In this document: in pieces, positions 53,501-63,922 of the stretch
Position numbering within the stretch: position 1 is the first letter of the stretch
Layout: each line of letters begins with the position of its first letter
Source: Strix aluco
Taxonomy: Eukaryota > Chordata > Aves > Strigiformes > Strigidae
Reading direction: 5' to 3'
Length of the DNA: 64,000 bases
Assembly: GCF_031877795.1 (NCBI RefSeq)
Contig: NC_133943.1
Location: forward strand, 10,037,001-10,101,000
The notes under the pieces: model-generated
The model's database searches: none
Told to the model about the DNA's origin: nothing
Seen by the model: the letters and a program-made list of their open reading frames with translations, nothing else
Position numbers and translations under genes: made by a program

Positions 53501-56500
53501 CCCACCATCCTGCCCGATTCACTGCAGGACGTGCATGTGAGCGAGAATGGCACACAGCAGGGTCTGGTCCGCACGCTGGCTGCTTCCGACCCAGACACCA
53601 ACCACTCGCTGGTCTTTGAGGAGCTGGCGGTCGCCTGCTTCAAGGGGGCGAGCAGCGCCGGGGAGGTGTGCTGGGACTGGTTCATGCTGGCACCCAATGG
53701 CTCAGTGCTGGTGAACAGCTCGGACATTGACTACGAGCTGTGTGACAGGGTGGTGCTCACGCTGCGGGCTGAAGACCTGTACACCGAGAAGGGCAACCGC
53801 TACAGCCAGAATGGTATGGCACCCACTCCCTGCTCCTTCCACTGCCACCGGGCACAGGGGGAGGTGGGACCTGCCTCTCCCACCTCCCAGGAGGAGCTGT
53901 GGGGAGCAGGACAGGAGCCAGGTGGTTTGGTGATAGAGGGAGGGTGTCCCCAGCTCTTTTGGTCCCTGCCACAGGGACCTGAGCGTGCTGGGAGGACAGG
54001 ACTCCCAGGGGAAACAGAGGAGGATGCTGCAGGGCTGCTCTGTTGGTGACCAGAGCTCTGCTTTTGGGGCATTTGTAGAAACCCTGAGGATCCTCATCAC
54101 CGATGTGAACGACAACATGCCCGTCTTTCTGCCCATCTCAGAGACCTTTGGTGAGCAGCCAGGCCTGGTGCATCCTCTGGGCTGCTCTCTGCACCCACAC
54201 ATGCTCTGCCATGCTCCCTGGTGGTGGGGACCTTCCCCCAGCCAGGGCAGGGCTGTGAGAGGTGCAGGGACCAGGCTGGGGTTACTCGATGCTTCCCATG
54301 AAGGCTGTGGGGCCGAGGGCAAGCAGGGGGATGCTTGGAGCTCTGCTGAGCCCCAGGGCTGTACGGCTATGAGGTCTGCAGCAAGTCTGGCTGCACATCA
54401 GCATTACCGTGTTGTCTGTCTGTCTGTCCCCGGCAGTGGTTGTCCCCGAAATCTCTCCTGTGGACCTGCAAGTGGCTACCGTGAAGGTGAGGAGCTGTGT
54501 GCATGCGTCTGTCAGCCTGAGGAGCCAGGCTCTCCCGTCCCCGCCGTGGGCAGGCAGTGCCTGTTCCCATCCACGCTCTGCCACGCTTTGTCCCTGCAGG
54601 CCACGGATGCTGACTCAGGGCTGAAGGGAACCATCACCTTCTTCATCATCAGTGTGGTGCTTGTGGAGGACAACGGGGTCAGCCGGCCCTTTGAGAATCT
54701 CTTCAAGGTGGTGACAACACCTGAGCAGAACAGCTACGTCGGGAGCATCCAGTGAGGCCATGGGTTTGGGCCAGGGCTGGGGGAACGTGGCTCAGCTCCT
54801 GCCTGCTGCAAGGCAGAGTTGCAGGCAGGGCCAGCACAGGCTGGCAAGGGTCAAAGCCATCCTGGGGTCCTGTCCTGGGCATGCAGGCAGGGTGAAGCTT
54901 GGGGGATGGTGATGCGCTCCTGGGGATGTCCCATGGCATTGCTGATGTCCCCGTCCTCACAGGGTGGCCAGCAACCTCGATGGCTCACTGAAGGGCGAGT
55001 ACCAGGTGACGGTGGAGGCTCGGGACGGCGAGGCACCAGTGCACACAGCACAGACCGTGCTGAACGTGAGTGTCACTCCTGTGCCCCCATCCGGGGACAC
55101 CCTGTGCCCTGCCCAGCCCCACCCACCCCTGCTCTCCCCATGCAGATCTTTGCAGTTGATCAGAGCTACCGCGTTCGCCTCCAGTTTGTCACAGCGGTGG
55201 ATGAAGTCCAGAGTAATTCTGAAAGCATCAAAGCGTAAGGGGTGCTGGGCTGGGGAGGGGGGGTGCATGGCTGTGCAGTGAGGGACACGAGCATGCAGGC
55301 CAGGACCCACCAACCGTGTCTCCCAGCTTCACAGACCATGAAGGGGACAGAGGCAGGCAGGTCCCCACTGGAGCCAGGGGCTGCAGGGGGTCCAGCTGCT
55401 TCCCGTGCAGAGCGGCAGCACACCCAGCCCAGCCTCCCTCCCTCCTGTTCCTAGGGCCCTGACCACCGCGACCAAGGCAGGGGTCTACGTGGCGGCCATC
55501 CGGAGCATGGAGGACACCCGTGCTTCCCGGTGAGTGGGGCCACGCAGGTGGTGGGGAAGGGGACATTGCAGTGGCATTGGAAGGGGGTCACCCTGGGGCA
55601 GGACACCATGCCCTGTACCCTGCTCACCCCATCTCTCTGATCCCACAGGGTGAAAGCCAAGTCGGTGATGGAGGCGTACTTTGTCTACAGCAACGGCACT
55701 GCCCTGGACGTCAACCAGCTGAGCGTGTGCGTGCCGGGGCGGTGGCCACGCATGGGCACTGCCACGTGCCCAGACTGGCCCAGCCGCTCACCCCTCCGCT
55801 TTCCTTGGCAGGCTCATACAGTCCAACCCGCTGGTCCTGGCTGAGCTGGTGAACCTGGGCCTGGCCGTCATCGTGAGTGGGGCCGGGCAAGGGGCTGCGA
55901 GAGGCCACCAGCCCCATGTGGGGCTGGGGGAATTCTGCCGGCCAGGGCTGTGCCCTCACCCCTGCTCTGTACCAGGGCCCCGGGGAGGTGGCAAAGCCCA
56001 CGAAGGAGACGGAGCTGATCGGCATCATCGCAGGGCTGGCGGCGTTCCTGCTTGTCTTCATCCTCATCATGACCCTGGTCTTGGTTCTTACCACCAAGAG
56101 GTACCGCACCCCCTCCTGCCTCCCCCCACCACCCCCATCCTCACCAGCACCACCAGACCCATCCTTACCCTCCATCCCACTCCTGCCCACCCCATCCCAC
56201 AGCCAGTTCCCCCCTGCCCCTCTCACCCGCCCCATCCCTGGGTGTTGCAGCTACAAGAGGAAGCTGAGTGCGATGAAGGCTCTGAAGGTGGCCACGACGT
56301 TCAGCCCTGCCATGGCACAGCAGGGAGCTGGCATCCCTGGGACTAACCAGTACAATGCAGAGGGGTGAGTGGGGGGCTCCCTGTGGCAGGAGGGGAGAGC
56401 CCAGGCATGTCCCCACACCCCAGGGCTGTGGGGCTCGCTGTCACACCCCTCCTGCCTGGGGGACACGGCTGCCCTGGGCTGACCCTGCAGCCCCACGGGA

Positions 56501-57099
56501 CAGTTGCTCACCTGCCACCCATCCCTGGCCAGGGCCAACCCCATGCTGAACCTCTCGCTCACTCCCTCCCATGACCTGGGCTTCCACGAGGACTCCATCT
56601 CCGTGGCCAGGTGAGCCCTGTGGGCAGGTCCCGAAGGCCATGGGGCTGTCACCCTGCGTCCCCACTCTGTCAGTGCCTGAGCCCCCTTCTACCCCCCCAC
56701 TCTCCACAGCATGAATTCCCTGGATGAAAACACAGTAAACGCACCCTGGGACAACAACCTCAAGGCCAAGGTGAGTGTGCAAAGAGCTGCTAGTGCCCAG
56801 TAGGGAGTCCTGCCACCACACCCCACGTCCCCTCCTCTCTGCTGTGGTCCCCAGGCTCCTGGACCCCTCACGTCCCTTCCTCTCCATCCCCTGACAGCCC
56901 CCAGCTCCCAGGAAGGACAGGAGTGTCCCTGTTCCCTATCTCTGTCCCCATCCCCTCTGACCACACTCTCCTCCTGCAGCAGGACGACATGCAGCTCACA
57001 GACTCCAACAATGAGGAGGTGCTGGTGGCCGCCCTGAACATGAAGGAACCCAACAAAACAGTGTACATCAACACCACCTTCACCACCACAGACTTGTGA
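47528..57099 (+). CDS. CDHR2: cadherin-related family member 2 / protocadherin-24 (31 coding exons, 1298 aa)
   Basis: Exons: 47528-47573, 47980-48045, 48137-48276, 48546-48599, 48842-48931, 49546-49635, 49964-50086, 50164-50307, 50451-50526, 50730-50836, 50915-51145, 51234-51392, 51588-51755, 52026-52087, 52181-52421, 52527-52763, 53042-53111, 53199-53813, 54079-54150, 54437-54486, 54600-54751, 54963-55065, 55146-55234, 55455-55529, 55649-55726, 55812-55872, 55976-56100, 56251-56364, 56533-56610, 56710-56770, 56980-57099; all in phase (3897 nt; human 1310 aa). This non-classical cadherin links brush-border microvilli by binding CDHR5, and is tethered inside by USH1C and MYO7B. It has a signal peptide (MAWHSLLLLPFLLVTG) and nine cadherin repeats with calcium motifs such as EDRNDNAP, DVNDNKP, DVNDNAP and DVNDNMP. 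A transmembrane segment follows (LIGIIAGLAAFLLVFILIM). The tail ends TTDL, a PDZ-binding motif. The ATG context is strong (A at -3, G at +4). Confidence 0.96.
47574..49545 (+). other. CDHR2: CDHR2 longer 5' introns
   Basis: Introns above 300 bases are 47574-47979 and 48932-49545, plus 49636-49963 just beyond. They are GC-rich, with no nested feature seen. Confidence 0.5.
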
Positions 57100-57200
57100 G
57101 CAGGCGCACGGGGTGCAGCGGGGCCAGAGCGGGACTCGGGCAGCTGCTTTGCTGATGTTGAGTTCAGAGGTTGACAATAAACCTGTCCCATGGGGGTCAC
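57100..57200 (+). other. CDHR2: CDHR2 3' UTR
   Basis: Very short 3' UTR: the poly(A) signal lies only 77 bases beyond the TGA. Confidence 0.7.
57176..57181 (+). terminator. CDHR2: CDHR2 poly(A) signal AATAAA
   Basis: The context is TTGACAATAAACCTG, followed by G/T-rich sequence (GGGGTCACAGTGTCCTGTGG), the usual cleavage-factor layout. Confidence 0.75.
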
Positions 57201-57424
57201 AGTGTCCTGTGGCCATCAGCCTGCCTGCCCAGGGGGCTCAGTCAGCTTGGGGTCATCTCACCCAGCATGAGGTGCTGGTTTTAGTCCAGGCTGGTGCCAG
57301 AGGGGAGGTGAGTGCCACCAAAGGGCTTGGCCTGGCTTCTCATCCCTGGGACCCCTTCCCTAGGCTGCCCCACTGTCCCCTGGCCCCACTCAGCCCTGTG
57401 GGAGGGAGGTGAAGGCAGCCCTGC

Positions 57425-59289
57425 GCAGAGGTTTGTGCAAGGTTTTATTACCCAACATCCACGTTGACAGGTTGGTCCTCCCGCCCCCCTCCTCCCTCCC
57501 ACCCCCAAAAAAAGAAATGAAGATGAAAAAAAGATGTAGGTGATGAAGCCGCAGCGCCGGTGTGCCGCAGCTCGCAGCTCGGCAGCGTGGGGCTGGAGGT
57601 GGGGGACGGCCGGGGGTAGGGTGGCAGGTGGATGCCCCAGGGCTCCTGGTCTTCCCCGAGTGGTGGTGGCACGGCTCCTGTAGCCCAAGGCACTGAGCAG
57701 AGCCGGCTCCCGGTGAGCGCCACGGCACAGGGCGGGCACTGGCCGCTGCCAGCTGATGCTTCAGCAAGCCCTTCGCAGCCCACCCCCCCTCCAGAGGCAA
57801 GAGACAGCCCCACAGGGCAAAAAACAAACCCAGGATGTACAATGGGGGCTTGGGGGGGGCCAAGACTTGCCCCTTAAAGAGGGGAAGCGGCTGCACTGAT
57901 GCCCCCGGTCCCTCAAGCCCTGAGGGGATGGGACAGCTCCCCAAGCACCCCCCATTTGCAGCCTCCTGCCCATCAGGCGCTGGGCACAGGCCTGGGCCCC
58001 CCTCGCTGCGGCCCTGCGGGGCTGGTCCTCTGCACAGGGCCAGGCTGGAGGGGCCAGGACCCACGTCTCAGCAGGACACCGCGGTGCTGCCGGCACAGGG
58101 ATGCTCATCCAGCGCGGGGATGCTCAACCCCCTGCACACCAACCCTTCAGTCCCAACGCTCTTCAGCCCGGCGGGGCGCAGGCAACGCAGGAAAAGTGTT
58201 TGAAAAGAGGGTCATGGCCCCGCAGGCCACCGGGGAGCAGGTGGATCCAGACAGGACGCGCACGGCTGAAAGTGTCTTTTAAAAAGCTCCAAAAATGCAA
58301 ACACGGTTCAATAAAAGCCCCCCTCCCCCCCATCCTGTAAAACCCCAGCTGTAAAAAGTGGCAGCGCTTTGCAGCCATCACATCCCCAGCTGCCATCAGA
58401 AGAGAGCAGCCATCGGGGCCAGAGAGATGTAGAGAGCAGCACGTGGGGCCTCTCCGGCACCGGGGTGGCTGGACGGGCCCGGCGGCAGGACAGGCTTCAT
58501 CCCCACCACCAGCCATGGCGAGGATGTGCCCTGGGCTCTGATGGCAGGTCCCCAGGCAGGGGGAGCTGGGGGCCATGGGGACAGACTCCCCAAGCACTTC
58601 CAGCCACAGTGATGGGGAGGAGCGGCTCTCCCATCTCTCCCATTTGAAATCTGTCCTGGTGCCCCACATGGCCACATCCTCTGAGCTCTGGGGCCCCCAT
58701 GGCAGTGGGGCACAGGACAGAGCTGTGGTGGGCTGGGCTGAACACTCCTGCCCCGGGTAGCCACGGGGACCCACGCGTGCACGGCTGTGGGCTGCTCAGA
58801 GCATGGCTGAGCCCTGGGCAGGGGAAGCAGTGTCACAGCGACGCACCAGTGTCTCTCCAGCACGGGGAGCGACGCTGCTGCCTGGGGTGCAAGCGAGGCC
58901 AGAGCTCGGGGGAGCCAGCAGTGACCTGCCCATGCCCACCCTGAGCCATCTCCACACCCTGTGCCCACAGGCAGGAGATGCCTCAGGCTGGAAGGAGCCA
59001 CGTGCTTCCTCATGCTGAAAAAACCCACCAAGCCCAGAGATGGGGCACCAGCCTCATGTCCCAGGGCACCTCCATGGGGCTAGGCTGGTGGGGGGACCCC
59101 GGGCTGGCGGGGGGACCCCCGGTGAAGGAGATGCCTTGCCCCAGCGTGCAGTGCTCCATCACCTCCTGCCCCAGCCCCCGGAGCCCCACACGCTGGCAGC
59201 GGGCATCTCAGGACGCCGGGGCAGGGATCCCTCCGCGCTTCCCCCGAGAAGCCCTGTGGCACCCCCACCCCACCGGTGCGAGCAGCAGC
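57425..59289 (-). other. GPRIN1: GPRIN1 3' UTR (about 1.85 kb)
   Basis: Non-coding sequence from the GPRIN1 stop to the minus AATAAA at 57444-57449. It converges on CDHR2 with only about 250 bases between the two poly(A) signals. The plus-strand AATAAA near 58310 is antisense to this UTR and probably unused. Confidence 0.6.
57444..57449 (-). terminator. GPRIN1: GPRIN1 poly(A) signal AATAAA (plus strand TTTATT)
   Basis: The last minus-strand canonical hexamer before CDHR2. Minus-strand sequence beyond it is T/G-containing. Confidence 0.55.
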
Positions 59290-60669
59290 TCACTCCGTGG
59301 CGGGGCCGGCGCGGGAGCAGCACCGGGGCCGCCGGACGTTTTGCAGCAGAGCCCGAAAGATGCTGGGCTGCCTCTTGGCCTCGCCTTTGCGGGGGGCTCC
59401 CTTGATGGAGCCGGTGCGGGTGCTCTGGGGGGTCATCACCACCTGCCGCCCGTGCTCCTCGATCTGCTTCTCCAGGTGCTTCTGGATGGCCATGCCCAGC
59501 ACCTCCACCTCCATGGAGGCCCCATACACCTCCCACGTCATCCCCTTCTCGTCCCAGCTCACCTCCCGGATGGGCTCCGGAGCCTCCTCCACCACCGTCC
59601 CTTTCACGTGCACCTCGGGGTACGAGGCCTGCGGGGACTTGGCCACTGGTGTCATGGGCCCGGTGGCCACTGAGCGGGTCTCCACGGGCATGGACACCTG
59701 CATCTCTGCGTCCTTCTTGGAGGGCTCTGGGCGTGGGGGAGCAGCAGAGCCTGGCTCTCTCTTGGGGAAGGTGAAGGCAGCAGCCCCGCCCAGGGGGCTC
59801 ATGGGGCTCAAGGCCACCGACACCAGGGACGCTCGGCTGTCCACTTGCGTCCCCATGTCCTGTGTCCCGGCATCCTGTGGTGGGGTCACCTCGAAGGAGT
59901 AGGACTCGCAGAGCAGCTTGGCTGTCCGGGGCTGCTGGCTGCTCCCGGCATCCGCACCCTGGGCTGGGCTCCCCTCGGCTCTGCCCTGGCCCAGGGTGGT
60001 GGGGCTCAGCCCTGCCTCGCCTCGGCTCCCGCTCCCCACAGTGCCGGTGCCAGGAGGGTCCGCTGTGCCCCCCTGGGGGTGCATGGGAGCCTCACCACCC
60101 CTCGGCTGGGGTGCAGCACCCAGGGATGTCCCTGTGCCACCCTGGGGCTGCTCCTGGCTTGGAAGCTCAGCTGCTCCGGCGCCCACGGCAGGCTCCACGA
60201 ACACCACATGTTTGGCAGGAGCCGGCGTGCTCCCCACGTCCTTGCTGGGCGCCTTGAGGCAGGGCTCAGGCAGGGGGGGCACAGGGGACATGTTCTCCAT
60301 CTGGGTACCGGGGACCCCCATCCCTGCAAGACCACAGGCAGAGGCAGTGCCACCTGGTCCCCCGCAGCTCCCCATCGCTGCCGCCACACTTGGCTCCACG
60401 CTGGCGTCCGGGAGAAGCGTGCTGGGAGACGGTCCTGTTGACGATGGCACCTTCTTCTCCGCCACTGGGCTGGCCGTGGTGGCCTGGCTCTCCGGCTCAG
60501 CCACGCAGCAGGTCCTCATGGCACGGTCCCCTGCGGCACAGCCAGAGCCGGGCAGGCACTCGCCAGCCGGCAGGCAGCCGGGAGAGCTGGCGCCGGGCTC
60601 GCAGGCGTCCTCGGCCCCGGCCTGGCGGCTCAGCAGCTGCAGCCCCTCGGGCTCCTTAGCACTGCCCAT
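59290..60669 (-). CDS. GPRIN1: G protein-regulated inducer of neurite outgrowth 1 (single coding exon, 459 aa)
   Basis: One coding exon, as in mammals. GPRIN1 binds activated Gi/o/z alpha subunits at the growth-cone membrane and promotes neurite extension, with effects on Cdc42. The N-terminus ([16 protein letters not shown]) aligns with human MDTAEDPAWLQLLQK, which fixes the start at 60669. The middle (about 60-300) is low-complexity, rich in Pro, Gly, Ala, Ser and Glu. The C-terminal GRIN domain (about 315-459) is strongly conserved, with [52 protein letters not shown] and the end [14 protein letters not shown]. Cysteines 450 and 451 match the palmitoylated pair known in mouse GRIN1. Mammalian proteins are about 1,000 aa; the bulky repeat region is missing here. 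The frame stays open upstream to 61176, but that part crosses the splice acceptor. Confidence 0.95.
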   Translation of the reverse strand: MGSAKEPEGLQLLSRQAGAEDACEPGASSPGCLPAGECLPGSGCAAGDRAMRTCCVAEPESQATTASPVAEKKVPSSTGPSPSTLLPDASVEPSVAAAMGSCGGPGGTASACGLAGMGVPGTQMENMSPVPPLPEPCLKAPSKDVGSTPAPAKHVVFVEPAVGAGAAELPSQEQPQGGTGTSLGAAPQPRGGEAPMHPQGGTADPPGTGTVGSGSRGEAGLSPTTLGQGRAEGSPAQGADAGSSQQPRTAKLLCESYSFEVTPPQDAGTQDMGTQVDSRASLVSVALSPMSPLGGAAAFTFPKREPGSAAPPRPEPSKKDAEMQVSMPVETRSVATGPMTPVAKSPQASYPEVHVKGTVVEEAPEPIREVSWDEKGMTWEVYGASMEVEVLGMAIQKHLEKQIEEHGRQVVMTPQSTRTGSIKGAPRKGEAKRQPSIFRALLQNVRRPRCCSRAGPATE

Positions 60670-60691
60670 GCCCGGGAAAGGCTTCTCCCAT
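60656..60691 (-). promoter_or_regulatory. GPRIN1: upstream ORF overlapping the GPRIN1 start codon
   Basis: Within the coding exon (acceptor CTTGCAG, exon starts 60709), the first ATG is at 60691, out of frame with GPRIN1. It encodes [11 protein letters not shown] and stops at 60656, inside codon 5 of GPRIN1. Its context (A at -3, G at +4) is at least as strong as the main start (G at -3, G at +4). Confidence 0.6.
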
Positions 60692-60911
60692 GCTAGTCCT
60701 GCCGTGGGTCTGCAAGAGAGAGGATGGGACAGTGAGAGGGGAGCAGCACATGGATCCCCAGCCCCTGTCAGTTGCCAACTGTTTTTCTTCACACCACCCA
60801 TGACAACAGGTTGGGCAGCTGTCCAGAGCACCCACTGGCCCCGGTGCAGCCTGCGTGGCAGCACCCGGTGCCCAGCCCCACGGGAAGGGAGGAACGGTGC
60901 CGGCCACCTAC

Positions 60912-61006
60912 CGTAAAAGCCAGCCTTCCCCCGGCGCGGCCCGACCGGGAGCGAGATCCAGGAGCTGCTGCAGCTGCCGGAGCGGGGGGACGTGGCGCAG
61001 GCACCC
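60912..61006 (-). other. GPRIN1: candidate GPRIN1 5' UTR exon
   Basis: On the minus strand a C/T-rich acceptor (CTCTCCCCGCAG) precedes 61006, and TACG|GTAGGT closes the exon at 60912, making a 95-base candidate. It contains no ATG that would extend GPRIN1. Without transcripts this stays a prediction. Confidence 0.35.
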
Positions 61007-62106
61007 CTGCGGGGAGAGCAGCAGCTGGGGCATGGTCCCCGGCACCAGGCAGGGAGCCTGGGGGGGCTCAGCACCCCCCGCCTGCCAGTGGGGAGCTGGG
61101 CACAGCATGGGGTGACAGCAAGCCAGGCCCGGGGGCCGAGGGGTGGCTGCAGGGCAGCCCGAGCCCTTCCCTTCACAAACTGGGATCAGCATCCCCAGAG
61201 CTGGGAGTGATGCGTGTTCCCCAGCCACGGGAACCCCCAGCTCAGTGCCTACACCCCACGTCGAGGGTGCACCGAGCTGCCGGCCACGCTGGGCAGAGCT
61301 GGCTGCGGGCAGGCACCCCGACACGGGGTGGGGGGACACAGGTTCGTGTCACCCAATCGGCCCCAAACCCTCCCCGGCGCCGCGGGGCAGCCCTGCGGCA
61401 GGAGCACGGCGGGAAGCCCCCAACTCTCCGGGAGCCCCCCCAGCTCTGCCAGTGCCAGCGAGTCCCCCCGGAGCTGGGAGCACACGGAGTAGGGCACTCC
61501 ACGCCTCCGGCCACGGCCACTCGTGGGTCCCGGGAAGGGCAGAGCCGAGCAGACACGGCTGGAGTCGAGCGAGTTCCCCCCAAGGGAAGCGGCAGGAGCA
61601 GGGACCAGGCTGGCACCGACCCCCCCGCGGCCGCCCAGCAGCGCCGGGGCCCCGGAGGCAAGAACACCGCCCCCCCGCCCCGTCCCTGTCTTCCCACGCA
61701 GCGCCCCGTTCCCCGGGGGGCCGTGCCGCCCCGCAGCCCCGACCTGCCCCGCCAGCACCCTCCGTCCCGGGGGGGGGCTGTGGGCGCCCTGCCCCGGAGG
61801 AGCTGCGAGCCCCGGCACACGCGTGTGCACACGCACAGGCACGCACACGCCAGCACATGGCCACGGGCACACCCGCACGCACGGACACGCGTGTGCACGC
61901 CCCGGTTCCCCGGCCGAGCCCCGGACAAAGCCGCTCCCCCCCCCCCCGCCCCGACAGCCCCAGCCGGGGGGAGGCCGCCCCCGCCGCCCCGTCCCGGGGG
62001 CCCGCGGCGCCGCCGCGCCCCGCCCTGGGGGTGCCGGTACCGGGTCGGGCGGCGACGGCAGCGCCCGGCCGGGCCCCGCCACGTGCGCCCCGGGGCCGCC
62101 GTTACC
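61006..62106 (-). other. GPRIN1: GPRIN1 5' intron
   Basis: Sequence between the candidate exon 1 donor (CCGCCAG|GTAACG, exon ending 62106) and downstream 5' UTR exons. It is GC-rich, including a CA/CG-rich simple stretch at about 61808-61905. The long open frames on both strands here are compositional. Confidence 0.4.
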
Positions 62107-62500
62107 TGGCGGCGGCAGCGGATCCTCCCGACCCGTCCCGCTCCGCTCAGCTCCGTCGCGGCGGCGGCAGCGGCGGCGAGCATGCGTGGGGCGGCGGCGG
62201 TGGGGGCGGTACCGCGCCCCGGGCCGCTCCCCCCCGGCTGCCGCCCGCCCCGGCGCCACCGGGCAGCGGTGGGGAGGCGAGGGAGGGCCGGCGGCCGCGG
62301 GGAACGTGGGGGTCCCGGCACACACACACCCCCCTCCCCTCCCGGTGTCGTCGCTGTTACCGCCCCGGGAGCCCCCCCCATCACCCCCCAGCCCCCCCGA
62401 CACCCCCCAGTATCCCCACCCCGTATCCCCCAGGGACGGTCCCGCCGGCACCCCCCGGTGCACCCGGGCACAGCAGGACACGTGGTCGGCACCGGCCTGG
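61600..62500 (-). promoter_or_regulatory. GPRIN1: GPRIN1 CpG-island promoter
   Basis: Dense CpG and GC sequence without TATA. A minus-strand donor at 62106 is preceded by GCTGCCGCCGCCAG, suggesting a non-coding first exon at roughly 62107-62200. The position relative to the GPRIN1 coding exon fits its promoter. Confidence 0.55.
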
Positions 62501-62983
62501 TCAGGGGGTCCCCAACCCTTAGCGTGAGTCCCGTGAGCGGGGGGGTGACAGTGACACAGAGCCCGGTCCCCCTCCTACCTGGTGATGGAGATGGCCGCTT
62601 CCCTCCCAGGCATCACCGGGGCGGGGGGGGGCTGCACCCCAACCAGCCCGCGGGACGGGGACAACGTGCCACCGCGGCGGGGATGGAGGTGGGCTCCCGC
62701 GTACCCCTCGCCCAAGGGTGGGGGAGGACGGGGAGGGGAGAACGTCCCCGTCTCCCTCCCAGCAGCGCTTGCCTCTGCTCCCGGGCTCAGGCTTTGTCTA
62801 ACTCCTTCCCACGCGCTCCCGCTCGCGCTGCAGGGGGGAAGGCGGCCTGCTCGCCTCGCCTGCATCCCTGCATCTCCCCCAAACCCTCCAGCATCCCCCC
62901 AAACCCCCCCCAGCTGCTCCCCATCACCCTATAGGATCAGCATCCCCCCCCCTGCCCCAGGGATGTCAGCGCCCGGGCAGGAG

Positions 62984-63097
62984 CTATAGATCTATAGAGT
63001 CGAGGAGGAGGGTGTGCTAACATTAACCCCAAGACACGGAACCCCATCTTGGGGCTAACGTTAGCACACACGCCCCCCCAGACCTATAGATCTATAG
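62984..63097. repeat. 114-bp symmetric inverted repeat (hairpin element)
   Basis: Two identical 14-base perfect palindromes, CTATAGATCTATAG, lie at 62984-62997 and 63084-63097. Between them are 23-base arms (63012-63034 and 63047-63069; GTGTGCTAAC... and its complement) with only two mismatches around a 12-base loop. Everything is centred on 63040.5. In RNA from the minus strand both mismatches become G-U pairs, so the stem would be continuous. Confidence 0.9.
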
Positions 63098-63704
63098 GGT
63101 GAGGCCAGTGTGATGGGAGCTGGCACACCTGGTTGCTTGGAGACAAGGGAGGTTGGAAATGCTCCTTCCAGTAAACAGCCAGGCTGGAACAAAACCCCGA
63201 AGGCTAAAAATAGGGAGGCAGGATATGGAAATAAAATAAAAAGCGTTGCTTTACCCACCCTGGGGCAGAGCAGGGCACCCCCATGTCACCGCCAGGCACC
63301 CTGATGGGGGAATGGGGTGGATGGTGTGGGGGTGCATTGCTGCACCCATCAGCATGTCCCCCCCTCGAGGTGTTTGTCCCCACCCATATGGTCCTGTGTG
63401 CTGGTCCCAGTCTGGCAGCATTGACTGGGCCCAGTTGCCTGCTTGCAGTGGGGGGGAGCACAGTGTGGGGCATAGGTCTGGGTTTATAACCCACACTGCA
63501 TGTGTGGGATCAGACCCCAGGCTGGGCACAGACCCTGGGGGGCACAAGGGACACCACGGGCAGGATCACGTCCTGGCAGAGGAGGGGACTGAAATGTCCC
63601 CCATGCCCTGGCTGGGACTTTGCCACAGGGTGGGGGGCTGTGGGGTCGCATCCTGCTGCCATTTGCTTCTACCCGCTGCTCTCCACTCTGCTGGCAGCTG
63701 CTCT

Positions 63705-63728
63705 CCCCATCCCCATCCCCATCCCCAT
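63705..63728. repeat. (CCCCAT)4 short tandem repeat
   Basis: Four perfect hexamer copies. Confidence 0.85.
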
Positions 63729-63908
63729 CGGCATCTCAGCACCCCACACGTCCCCTGGCCGGGGGCGGGTGGGTCGTGGGGAGCATCCTCCCCTCCCCAC
63801 AGGCAGCCTTCATCCCAAGCCGGCTGCCTCTCCCTCCTCCTCTCCCCACCCGGGCACTTCGGGGCTGGCAGGAGAACAATAGCGAGGAGGATGAGTAAGA
63901 TGGTCCCC

Positions 63909-63922
63909 ATTGCCTTGGCAAC
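63909..63922. promoter_or_regulatory. RFX X-box-like palindrome
   Basis: ATTGCCTTGGCAAC matches 12 of 14 bases of the RFX X-box GTTGCCATGGCAAC. CpG-rich sequence and a perfect palindrome, CAGGCAGCTGCCTG (63953-63966), follow. It may be a promoter or enhancer of the next gene beyond the window. Confidence 0.5.

Noticed and set aside
58308-58316. plus-strand AATAAA inside the GPRIN1 3' UTR
   Set aside because: There is no plus-strand gene to terminate here, because CDHR2 already ends at 57181.
60815-60845. possible RE1/REST half-site (CAGCTGTCC) near GPRIN1
   Set aside because: Only the left half resembles the motif. The right half does not match, so it does not support REST control.
60670-61176. 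in-frame upstream extension of GPRIN1 (total 628 codons)
   Set aside because: The extension crosses a good splice acceptor (CTTGCAG, exon start 60709), and the mammalian start aligns at 60669.
60772-62934. 720-codon open frame on plus across the GPRIN1 5' region
   Set aside because: It lies antisense to GPRIN1 in extreme GC-rich sequence where stops are rare. The peptide is Pro/Arg/Ala low-complexity with no known domain.
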